Positions 10,001 to 17,583 of a stretch of 64,000 nt of DNA are shown here, piece by piece. Position 1 is the first letter of the stretch, and each line of letters starts with the position of its first letter. The DNA is taken from the NCBI RefSeq assembly GCF_900105135.1, contig NZ_LT629741.1, forward strand, positions 2,705,001 through 2,769,000, written 5' to 3'. The position numbers and the translations under genes were made by a program. Below the pieces are notes generated by a model, which was not told the DNA's origin, did no database searches, and worked only from the letters and a program-made list of their open reading frames with translations. The stretch is from Gramella sp. MAR_2010_147. Its GTDB lineage: Bacteria; Bacteroidota; Bacteroidia; Flavobacteriales; Flavobacteriaceae.

Positions 10001-10763
10001 TGGAAATTATACCGTGTATACTCGGGATGCTAACGAATGTATCTCTCAGGATCCTGTAGCTATAGATCCACCTGAAAATTGTATTGTAGATGAAGGTTGT
10101 ACTCTTGGGTATTGGAAAAACCATACAGACAGATGGTGTGATGCTTACGCAACCTGTGATACTTATGGTGATATCTATATAGATGCACCAGCGGCTATAG
10201 CCAGTCTCAGCTTACTGGAAGTATTGAATATTGGAGGTGGAGATATCTATAATCTGGGTCGTCAATCAGTAGCTGCATTGTTAAACACCTGTAGTATAGA
10301 AGTAGGGTTTACATATTCCAGTGTAGAGAGTCTAATCAGTGATGTAAATGACGCTTTTGCCAATGGAGAGGCGGGATCATTTGGAACATATTTAGACGGA
10401 TTAAACCAGGCAGGATGCCCGTTAGGTGGATCTTCGGCAACTACTGCACCTACTTCACCTGAATGTGATGCGCCAGCTGCAAGTCTTCTGGCAGATGTTG
10501 CTTCTAGTGGATTTAGTGTGTCACCGGTGCCCTTTGGTGACCAGGTAAGTGTGAAGTATCATTTTGATTATACTTCGAATGTAAATATTCAGTTCTTTAA
10601 TCTAAGCGGACAAATGCTTCAAAACTTCAAGTTTAAGGGCGTTTCCACCGGGGATATCAATGACTTGAATGTGGGTGCCTTTGTTAGGTCTGGTCAGGCT
10701 TATATTATAAAAGTGAACACCGACAGAGAAAGTTTCTCTAAAACAATTATTTCTTCGGAATAA
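7029..10763 (+). CDS. Large T9SS-exported surface protein with SprB-type repeats
   Basis: A 1244-residue exoprotein. A long positively charged N-region is followed by a hydrophobic stretch (about residues 38-52) ending near ALIAQ, a signal peptide; ATG at 7113 (residue 29) is an alternative start giving a standard-length signal. Residues about 56-370 form an N-terminal domain I do not recognise. An Ig-like linker follows. From about residue 457 to 1017 there are seven SprB-type repeats (CFGFxDGxIxIxxSGGTPPYTYDW), five of them spaced exactly 80 residues apart. A cysteine-rich domain starting GCTLGYWKNHTDRW (about 1021-1150) precedes a C-terminal type A sorting domain (about 1160-1244) that begins SPVPF. 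SprB repeats occur in mobile gliding adhesins, so an adhesive surface role is likely, not shown. Its C-terminal half resembles the next gene, a paralogue. Confidence 0.85.
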   Translation: MEIITSRMGSAKIPILNEKDREPVVGSVMKQLSKNWSLFLTVAFLLFGYQEALIAQTNIKGLVPVLQPLGGHNIDGNAYVNVNGEPGGDWLFEFGTDPVNKNPGGVFPPSASDGIAEGIPDVPFPDDFYLYPGQTTFFRDNITNNDPTIFTSSNKINDNPNTYTWGTGSSPNKNEIQNAISHFSFADPNLPHGNEGDLWLIFAADRQVTNGSSYIDFEILQKPLTAEPGGTFTSLGTEGGRTLGDILITIEFTNGGGAAKVVTRRWVANGNGFIYEIFTPVMGTIFGTENDVATIVPYSIYFQDPINPAGFYQYSINQWAEGAVNVTSFFPEDACVNLSTLFVRTRTSGNSTQSELKDFPGKPIQITIDLTPPAPQLTDVSACDLWDDTLIAEGCEGTVNWYAQEEGGSSIHTGANFSPGEITETTSYWASCTVNECEGPRAKVTITIYDSPAIEIGSTDISCFGEDDGVVSIASASGYDLLELYQVNNEGDDNFIDSNTDGSNFTGLGPGEYYVVASLEAEAELTCSTTSNTVEIEEPPLLELVLDDVIDVNCFGFADGAISITASGGTGAYTYDWEDIEGDDNVEDRSGLIAGSYSVTVTDDNGCTASLNDIMVAEPTELMAQVDEVTHVSCFGFSDGAIDISVSGGTPPYSYDWDDIAEENEPEDRTGLFAGTYSVIITDDNGCEVSLDDILVDEPTELTAQVDNIVDATCSGFENGEIYISASGGTPPYTYDWADLEGDDNVEDRIGVAAGFYSVVITDANGCTTELEDIELEDPSDLEAQVDSVEDVSCFGFSDGAINISVSGGTPPYTYNWDDLEGDDNPEDRTGITAGSYSVTITDDNGCIYSLNDILVNEPPALQGEVSDSMNPTCFGFTDGFIDITISGGTPPYTYDWADLEGDNNPADRTNIGGGSYNVTATDANGCEFKLENIMLDEPLKLMVDLVPTPESCEFNDGVITVNASGGTSPYEFSLDGVSYQLSNMFDGLAAGNYTVYTRDANECISQDPVAIDPPENCIVDEGCTLGYWKNHTDRWCDAYATCDTYGDIYIDAPAAIASLSLLEVLNIGGGDIYNLGRQSVAALLNTCSIEVGFTYSSVESLISDVNDAFANGEAGSFGTYLDGLNQAGCPLGGSSATTAPTSPECDAPAASLLADVASSGFSVSPVPFGDQVSVKYHFDYTSNVNIQFFNLSGQMLQNFKFKGVSTGDINDLNVGAFVRSGQAYIIKVNTDRESFSKTIISSE
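8688..9887 (+). repeat. Five in-phase 240-bp SprB-repeat units
   Basis: The CxGF motif codons recur near 8688, 8928, 9168, 9408 and 9648, one every 240 bases (80 residues). More divergent copies lie on each side (near 8412 and 9886). The DNA of these units differs visibly from copy to copy, so this array is old, unlike the one in the next gene. Confidence 0.85.
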
Positions 10764-10782
10764 TTTAATTGAAATAATTATT

Positions 10783-10813
10783 AAAAAGCAGCCTAATATG
10801 GCTGCTTTTTTTT
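10783..10813 (+). terminator. Rho-independent terminator after the first exoprotein gene
   Basis: An 11-bp stem AAAAAGCAGCC/GGCTGCTTTTT (10783-10793 with 10800-10810) with a 6-base loop and a T run, 20 bases after the stop codon. It separates the two exoprotein genes into different transcripts. Confidence 0.9.
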
Positions 10814-11129
10814 GGAAGTGTTTATATAGGGGGAAACACTTATTTTTTGTTTTTAAGTGCAGTTTTTAGGGTGTAAAATTCTGATATTGAGAAAATTAGT
10901 TCAATTTATTTTATATTTGAAATACTATTGTTACAAAATCAATTCCCTACTATTTTCTAATAGTTGATTTCTTGCCCCCTAAAATTTTTATTTACTCCCC
11001 CCGTTGAAATTTACTGACTGTTTTTAAATAGATCAGATGCAAAAAATTCCTGAAATAGTACTTGCATTGAATTTGTTACATTTTTAGTACATATTCAATT
11101 TTTATTAAAAGGTCCCCTGGATCGTAAAT

Positions 11130-11141
11130 TTTCTTCCCCCC
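11130..11141 (+). promoter_or_regulatory. C-rich leader motif TTTCTTCCCCCC, copy 2
   Basis: Exact match to 6914-6925. It lies ten bases before an inverted repeat (11151-11167) and about 171 bases before the start codon. The function is inferred only from its recurrence before two related genes. Confidence 0.35.
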
Positions 11142-11150
11142 GGTAGATGG

Positions 11151-11167
11151 TATGTCATCACGACATA
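11151..11167. promoter_or_regulatory. Inverted repeat TATGTC-N5-GACATA, possible operator
   Basis: Six-base perfect arms 11151-11156 and 11162-11167 with a 5-base spacer have the geometry of a dimeric regulator site. No matching copy was seen before the first exoprotein gene. A chance match is possible. Confidence 0.3.
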
Positions 11168-11311
11168 ATTCCCTGGCTTTTTATAGCTCAGGTTCTCTGC
11201 CCTACTCTTAAAAATTTTGAGCGATGTTTTCCTCATATCATTGGGAAACGTCACAGTACCCAATCTTCCTTTTTCCTGCACCTATGGTCTAACCATTAAA
11301 AACTATTAATT

Positions 11312-14300
11312 ATGAATGATTTTACATTGAAATCTTTTGATTGGTTTTTAAAATCCAAAAAAAGATTAGTTATAAAACAAACCATTTGGATTATTCCTTT
11401 ACTCCTTTTGGTATTCAATGGTCCGTTTCTTTTCGGACAATCTGCAGATTTGGATCAGGTAAGGAATGGAGGCATTGATAATGTCACTGATCCAGGAGAT
11501 TGGGTAAATGGAAATGCTGGTAAACAAACTTCTCATTATGCTGAGGGTATGTCAATTCCCTATAGAGTAATCATGGAGGATATGACTGCTGGTCAAACCG
11601 TAGAATTAATATTAGAATATGATGTAAAGCATAGTGGAAAACATGCTTTAGATTATTTGACTAGTTACGATAGACTCCAACCTCATGAATTAGCATTTGG
11701 GCATCCCAATCAGGAAGAGATTGATCCAACAATAGGAATTACAGGTTTTTCCGAACCACCTGATGATACTCATCCTATTCCAACTCCGCCGTCTGTTGGT
11801 TCTCCCGTCTCAGGACAACCAGGGGATAGTTTTGAGTTAATTAGTGATGCAGGAGATGCAGAAATGTCCATATGGAATGCTACTCTAACAGATGTGTTCT
11901 ATGGACCTGCAGCAGCAGGAAATTTAAGCGAGGATAAAGTTGCCCAGCAAATCACCGTTTCTTTTACGGTAATCAATTCTGGTACTGTAATTCTTGCATG
12001 GGGAGGTCATATCGCTAGTAGAATAGATTGGGGAGAATTTGGCGGTGTGCCTCAATCAGCAGGTGGTATTTCAGGGTCTCCGTACCATATGAGATTAATT
12101 GATTGGAATTTAAATAATCTTGGTAATCAAGACAGGTCTCTATCTGCTGATGCTGTTGTACCTGCTCCTACCTGTGAACTTGCAGGACCAGATTTGATCT
12201 GCGAAGGACAGGAAGGTGTTATTTATACGTTAACTCCTTTGGGGGCGGAAGATCCCACGTATATCTGGGAAATCTTAAATAATACAGCCGGAGCTTCTTT
12301 TGTAGATCCTGTCCCAAATGATTTGAGTACTCAGGCCGAGATTATAACTACCGCTAGTGGTAGTTATACTGTGAGAGTGACAATTACCTCTGCTTTTGGT
12401 ACTAATATATGTCAAGTGGTTGTAACCGTGGATGAAGCTCCAGTAGTTGCGGACAAGTCCGTGTGTGTTGGTTCGACTGTGGACTTTGGTCCAAGTGGCA
12501 CCTATACATCTTCGGATACTTCGGTAGCGACCATCGACAATGATGGGGTAGCCACTGGAGTAAGTGGAGGTAGTGCGACTATTACGTATACTGATGGCAA
12601 TGGCTGTCAGGGCACAGCGACCATTACGGTCAATGCGCTACCAGTAGTTGCGGACAAGTCCGTGTGTGTTGGTTCGACTGTGGACTTTGGTCCAAGTGGC
12701 ACCTATACATCTTCGGATACTTCGGTAGCGACCATCGACAATGATGGGGTAGCCACTGGAGTAAGTGGAGGTAGTGCGACCATTACGTATACTGATGGCA
12801 ATGGCTGTCAGGGCACAGCGACTATTACAGTAAGTTCGAATCCAGATCTAGGTGATGCTTCCGTATGTGTTGGATCAACGGTGGATATGGGTATTGGAGC
12901 AGGTACATATAGTTCTTCCGACACTTCGGTAGCGACCGTCGATACTGATGGGGTAGTGACCGGTGTAAGTGCTGGTAGTGCGACGATTACTTATAGTGAT
13001 GGTAATACTTGTTCCGACACAGCGACCATTACAGTCAATGCGAACCCAGTAGTTGCGGACAAGTCCGTATGTGTTGGTTCGACTGTGGACTTTGGTCCAA
13101 GTGGCACCTATACATCTTCGGATACTTCGGTAGCGACCATCGACAATGATGGGGTAGCCACTGGAGTAAGTGGAGGTAGTGCGACTATTACGTATACTGA
13201 TGGCAATGGCTGTCAGGGCACAGCGACCATTACGGTCAATGCGCTACCAGTAGTTGCGGACAAGTCCGTGTGTGTTGGTTCGACTGTGGACTTTGGTCCA
13301 AGTGGCACCTATACATCTTCGGATACTTCGGTAGCGACCATCGACAATGATGGGGTAGCCACTGGAGTAAGTGGAGGTAGTGCGACCATTACGTATACTG
13401 ATGGCAATGGCTGTCAGGGCACAGCGACTATTACAGTAAGTTCGAATCCAGATCTAGGTGATGCTTCCGTATGTGTTGGATCAACGGTGGATATGGGTAT
13501 TGGAGCAGGTACATATAGTTCTTCCGACACTTCGGTAGCGACCGTCGATACTGATGGGGTAGTGACCGGTGTAAGTGCTGGTAGTGCGACGATTACTTAT
13601 AGTGATGGTAATACTTGTTCCGACACAGCGACCATTACAGTCAATGCGAACCCAGTAGTTGCGGACAAGTCCGTGTGTGTTGGTTCGACTGTGGACTTTG
13701 GTCCAAGTGGCACCTATACATCTTCGGATACTTCGGTAGCGACCATCGACAATGATGGGGTAGCCACTGGAGTAAGTGGAGGTAGTGCGACTATTACGTA
13801 TACTGATGGCAATGGCTGTCAGGGCACAGCGACCATTACGGTCAATGCACTACCAGTAGTTGCGGACAAGTCCGTGTGTGTTGGTTCGACTGTGGACTTT
13901 GGTCCAAGTGGCACCTATACATCTTCGGATACTTCGGTAGCGACCATCGACAATGATGGGGTAGCCACTGGAGTAAGTGGAGGTAGTGCGACTATTACGT
14001 ATACTGATGGCAATGGCTGTCAGGGCACAGCGACCATTACGGTCAATGCACTACCAGTAGTTGCGGACAAGTCCGTGTGTGTTGGTTCGACTGTGGACTT
14101 TGGTCCAAGTGGCACCTATACATCTTCGGATACTTCGGTAGCGACCATCGACAATGATGGGGTAGCCACTGGAGTAAGTGGAGGTAGTGCGACCATTACG
14201 TATACTGATGGCAATGGCTGTCAGGGCACAGCGACTATTACAGTAAGTTCGAATCCAGATCTAGGTGATGCTTCCGTATGTGTTGGATCAACGGTGGATA

Positions 14301-17300
14301 TGGGTATTGGAGCAGGTACATATAGTTCTTCCGACACTTCGGTAGCGACCGTCGATACTGATGGGGTAGTGACCGGTGTAAGTGCTGGTAGTGCGACGAT
14401 TACTTATAGTGATGGTAATACTTGTTCCGACACAGCGACCATTACAGTCAATGCGAACCCAGTAGTTGCGGACAAGTCCGTATGTGTTGGTTCGACTGTG
14501 GACTTTGGTCCAAGTGGCACCTATACATCTTCGGATACTTCGGTAGCGACCATCGACAATGATGGGGTAGCCACTGGAGTAAGTGGAGGTAGTGCGACTA
14601 TTACGTATACTGATGGCAATGGCTGTCAGGGCACAGCGACCATTACGGTCAATGCGCTACCAGTAGTTGCGGACAAGTCCGTGTGTGTTGGTTCGACTGT
14701 GGACTTTGGTCCAAGTGGCACCTATACATCTTCGGATACTTCGGTAGCGACCATCGACAATGATGGGGTAGCCACTGGAGTAAGTGGAGGTAGTGCGACC
14801 ATTACGTATACTGATGGCAATGGCTGTCAGGGCACAGCGACTATTACAGTAAGTTCGAATCCAGATCTAGGTGATGCTTCCGTATGTGTTGGATCAACGG
14901 TGGATATGGGTATTGGAGCAGGTACATATAGTTCTTCCGACACTTCGGTAGCGACCGTCGATACTGATGGGGTAGTGACCGGTGTAAGTGCTGGTAGTGC
15001 GACGATTACTTATAGTGATGGTAATACTTGTTCCGACACAGCGACCATTACAGTCAATGCGAACCCAGTAGTTGCGGACAAGTCCGTATGTGTTGGTTCG
15101 ACTGTGGACTTTGGTCCAAGTGGCACCTATACATCTTCGGATACTTCGGTAGCGACCATCGACAATGATGGGGTAGCCACTGGAGTAAGTGGAGGTAGTG
15201 CGACTATTACGTATACTGATGGCAATGGCTGTCAGGGCACAGCGACCATTACGGTCAATGCGCTACCAGTAGTTGCGGACAAGTCCGTGTGTGTTGGTTC
15301 GACTGTGGACTTTGGTCCAAGTGGCACCTATACATCTTCGGATACTTCGGTAGCGACCATCGACAATGATGGGGTAGCCACTGGAGTAAGTGGAGGTAGT
15401 GCGACCATTACGTATACTGATGGCAATGGCTGTCAGGGCACAGCGACTATTACAGTAAGTTCGAATCCAGATCTAGGTGATGCTTCCGTATGTGTTGGAT
15501 CAACGGTGGATATGGGTATTGGAGCAGGTACATATAGTTCTTCCGACACTTCGGTAGCGACCGTCGATACTGATGGGGTAGTGACCGGTGTAAGTGCTGG
15601 TAGTGCGACGATTACTTATAGTGATGGTAATACTTGTTCCGACACAGCGACCATTACAGTCAATGCGAACCCAGTAGTTGCGGACAAGTCCGTATGTGTT
15701 GGTTCGACTGTGGACTTTGGTCCAAGTGGCACCTATACATCTTCGGATACTTCGGTAGCGACCATCGACAATGATGGGGTAGCCACTGGAGTAAGTGGAG
15801 GTAGTGCGACTATTACGTATACTGATGGCAATGGCTGTCAGGGCACAGCGACCATTACGGTCAATGCGCTACCAGTAGTTGCGGACAAGTCCGTGTGTGT
15901 TGGTTCGACTGTGGACTTTGGTCCAAGTGGCACCTATACATCTTCGGATACTTCGGTAGCGACCATCGACAATGATGGGGTAGCCACTGGAGTAAGTGGA
16001 GGTAGTGCGACCATTACGTATACTGATGGCAATGGCTGTCAGGGCACAGCGACTATTACAGTAAGTTCGAATCCAGATCTAGGTGATGCTTCCGTATGTG
16101 TTGGATCAACGGTGGATATGGGTATTGGAGCAGGTACATATAGTTCTTCCGACACTTCGGTAGCGACCGTCGATACTGATGGGGTAGTGACCGGTGTAAG
16201 TGCTGGTAGTGCGACGATTACTTATAGTGATGGTAATACTTGTTCCGACACAGCGACCATTACAGTTCTTCCTCTTCCTGAAATCCCAGAAATTGAAACC
16301 CAGCTAGCTGATTGTATTGGTGGAGATGGAAGTTTTATATTCCTTGGAAATCCGCAGAACTTATATATTAGTTTTGATGATGGAGAAACCTTTGATCTAT
16401 ATGTGGGAGCAATTTCACTTTCAGTAGGGCCTCACGATTTTGTAATCAAATATGGAGAAGATGGATGTGTGAGTGATTCTGGACAAGTAGAAATTCAGCA
16501 ACTTCCGGCAACTAACTTCCCTCTTAACCCAACAATTACTCAGCCAGATTGTGAAACTGGTTTAGGAAATGTAGTGATAAGAGTTGGCATAAACACTGAT
16601 ATTGATACAGGATTCTTTACATACAGAATTACTAGTGGAGAAACTGTTTATTATGATCAAAAGCAAACACTAGCCGGATTTGATCTTCCTCCAGGTAACT
16701 ATGTTATCTTTGGTATCAGTGATAATGGTTGTGATTCCGGAAGAATTGAGATAGTTCTAGAAGAACCTATCTGTGAAGAATTCGAAGGTTGTACCTTAGG
16801 TTATTGGAAAAATCATACAGATAGATGGCCTGCTGCTCAACCAGAAGATCCAAGCGACAATATTTGTAATACGTTTGAAACTTGTACTGAGTATGGAAAA
16901 GTGTTTACCAATGCTCCTTCATCGATTAGTGGAATGAGCTTGCTAGAAGCTTTAAATGCAAAAGGTGGCGGAATATATAACTTAGCTCGTCAATCAGTAG
17001 CGGCGTTATTAAATTCCTGTAAAGGCGAAGTGAATTATGAAATAGCTTCACCTGAGGAGGTTATTGCTTATGTAAATGCTAATTTTAACAATGCTGGTGC
17101 TGCCGGTAGTTATTTAGATGAATTGAACAACGCCGGTTGTACGCTTGGAGGATCAAGAGCTACTTCAGCACCAAATGGTGATTGTCCTAATACAGATGAT
17201 ACCAAACCAGGTAAAGGTAAGCCTCGCAATAATAGTAGAATTGCGGAAAATAGTTTTAGTGCTTCTCCAGTGCCATTCAATGACAGGTTAACAATTCAGT

Positions 17301-17515
17301 ATGACTTTGAATATACTTCCAAAAAAGTAGAAATTCAGGTTTATGACCTAAGTGGTAGACTTCTTAGAACTTATCATGACAAGAAAGTGACTAAAGGAGA
17401 CACGAAAGAGCTGAATATTGATTTTGCAATGAAATCGAATCAGGTATATATCCTGAGGATGGTGACAGATCGTGAAGTATTAACTAAAAACGTGATCTCA
17501 TCTTCGAGAAAGTAA
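11312..17515 (+). CDS. Giant T9SS-exported surface protein with 19 near-identical Ig-like (BIG_2) repeats
   Basis: A 2067-residue exoprotein. The signal peptide has a long charged N-region and a hydrophobic core (about residues 24-40) ending near LFGQS. Residues about 42-290 form an unrecognised beta-rich domain, followed by an Ig/PKD-like linker (about 290-375). Residues about 377-1655 are 19 BIG_2-type Ig-like repeats, each with two cysteines (VCVG and GNGC or GNTC). Two more linker domains follow, then a GCTLGYWKNHTDRW domain (about 1825-1950), a basic linker (GKGKPRNNSR) and a type A sorting domain beginning SPVPF. The C-terminal quarter parallels the upstream gene, so these are tandem paralogues with different stalks. 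A long stalk presenting an N-terminal tip domain would suit an adhesin, by inference. The start ATG at 11312 is preceded by an A-rich leader. Confidence 0.85.
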   Translation: MNDFTLKSFDWFLKSKKRLVIKQTIWIIPLLLLVFNGPFLFGQSADLDQVRNGGIDNVTDPGDWVNGNAGKQTSHYAEGMSIPYRVIMEDMTAGQTVELILEYDVKHSGKHALDYLTSYDRLQPHELAFGHPNQEEIDPTIGITGFSEPPDDTHPIPTPPSVGSPVSGQPGDSFELISDAGDAEMSIWNATLTDVFYGPAAAGNLSEDKVAQQITVSFTVINSGTVILAWGGHIASRIDWGEFGGVPQSAGGISGSPYHMRLIDWNLNNLGNQDRSLSADAVVPAPTCELAGPDLICEGQEGVIYTLTPLGAEDPTYIWEILNNTAGASFVDPVPNDLSTQAEIITTASGSYTVRVTITSAFGTNICQVVVTVDEAPVVADKSVCVGSTVDFGPSGTYTSSDTSVATIDNDGVATGVSGGSATITYTDGNGCQGTATITVNALPVVADKSVCVGSTVDFGPSGTYTSSDTSVATIDNDGVATGVSGGSATITYTDGNGCQGTATITVSSNPDLGDASVCVGSTVDMGIGAGTYSSSDTSVATVDTDGVVTGVSAGSATITYSDGNTCSDTATITVNANPVVADKSVCVGSTVDFGPSGTYTSSDTSVATIDNDGVATGVSGGSATITYTDGNGCQGTATITVNALPVVADKSVCVGSTVDFGPSGTYTSSDTSVATIDNDGVATGVSGGSATITYTDGNGCQGTATITVSSNPDLGDASVCVGSTVDMGIGAGTYSSSDTSVATVDTDGVVTGVSAGSATITYSDGNTCSDTATITVNANPVVADKSVCVGSTVDFGPSGTYTSSDTSVATIDNDGVATGVSGGSATITYTDGNGCQGTATITVNALPVVADKSVCVGSTVDFGPSGTYTSSDTSVATIDNDGVATGVSGGSATITYTDGNGCQGTATITVNALPVVADKSVCVGSTVDFGPSGTYTSSDTSVATIDNDGVATGVSGGSATITYTDGNGCQGTATITVSSNPDLGDASVCVGSTVDMGIGAGTYSSSDTSVATVDTDGVVTGVSAGSATITYSDGNTCSDTATITVNANPVVADKSVCVGSTVDFGPSGTYTSSDTSVATIDNDGVATGVSGGSATITYTDGNGCQGTATITVNALPVVADKSVCVGSTVDFGPSGTYTSSDTSVATIDNDGVATGVSGGSATITYTDGNGCQGTATITVSSNPDLGDASVCVGSTVDMGIGAGTYSSSDTSVATVDTDGVVTGVSAGSATITYSDGNTCSDTATITVNANPVVADKSVCVGSTVDFGPSGTYTSSDTSVATIDNDGVATGVSGGSATITYTDGNGCQGTATITVNALPVVADKSVCVGSTVDFGPSGTYTSSDTSVATIDNDGVATGVSGGSATITYTDGNGCQGTATITVSSNPDLGDASVCVGSTVDMGIGAGTYSSSDTSVATVDTDGVVTGVSAGSATITYSDGNTCSDTATITVNANPVVADKSVCVGSTVDFGPSGTYTSSDTSVATIDNDGVATGVSGGSATITYTDGNGCQGTATITVNALPVVADKSVCVGSTVDFGPSGTYTSSDTSVATIDNDGVATGVSGGSATITYTDGNGCQGTATITVSSNPDLGDASVCVGSTVDMGIGAGTYSSSDTSVATVDTDGVVTGVSAGSATITYSDGNTCSDTATITVLPLPEIPEIETQLADCIGGDGSFIFLGNPQNLYISFDDGETFDLYVGAISLSVGPHDFVIKYGEDGCVSDSGQVEIQQLPATNFPLNPTITQPDCETGLGNVVIRVGINTDIDTGFFTYRITSGETVYYDQKQTLAGFDLPPGNYVIFGISDNGCDSGRIEIVLEEPICEEFEGCTLGYWKNHTDRWPAAQPEDPSDNICNTFETCTEYGKVFTNAPSSISGMSLLEALNAKGGGIYNLARQSVAALLNSCKGEVNYEIASPEEVIAYVNANFNNAGAAGSYLDELNNAGCTLGGSRATSAPNGDCPNTDDTKPGKGKPRNNSRIAENSFSASPVPFNDRLTIQYDFEYTSKKVEIQVYDLSGRLLRTYHDKKVTKGDTKELNIDFAMKSNQVYILRMVTDREVLTKNVISSSRK
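12441..16277 (+). repeat. 3,837-bp array of 19 near-identical coding repeats (13 A of 201 bp, 6 B of 204 bp)
   Basis: Units begin at the CAGTAGTTGC or CAGATCTAGG string. Unit A is 201 bp and unit B 204 bp; the order is AAB AAB AAAB AAB AAB AAB. Copies of the same type differ only at a few sites, for example GTGTGT/GTATGT near the first cysteine, GCGACT/GCGACC before ATTACG, and GCGCTA/GCACTA at the A-A junctions. All units keep the reading frame. The near-identity, also at silent positions, indicates very recent amplification or active homogenisation; repeat number is probably variable and may be misassembled. Confidence 0.95.
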
Positions 17516-17534
17516 ATAGATTTTAACCTTAAAA

Positions 17535-17561
17535 AAAAGAGCAGCCATTGGCTGCTCTTTT
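17535..17561. terminator. Bidirectional terminator between the giant exoprotein and the acyl-CoA dehydrogenase
   Basis: A 12-bp stem (17535-17546 with 17550-17561, core GAGCAGCC/GGCTGCTC) with a 3-base loop, A run on the left and T run on the right, placed between two convergent genes. Confidence 0.9.
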
Positions 17562-17583
17562 GCTTTATAATATTTTACAAAAA

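Larger units (their letters stand above)
10764..11311. other. 548-bp intergenic region between the two giant exoprotein genes
   Basis: After the terminator the region is AT-rich with several C runs (near 10975, 10997, 11113 and 11136). It holds exact copies of two 12-mers also found before the first gene (CTAAAATTTTTA at 10979-10990 and TTTCTTCCCCCC at 11130-11141) and an inverted repeat at 11151-11167. No coding sequence seen. It must contain the promoter of the second exoprotein gene, but none stands out. Confidence 0.6.

Noticed and set aside
12441..16277. CRISPR-like regular repeats
   Set aside because: Units are 201/204 bp, abut without unique spacers and stay in one reading frame inside a protein.
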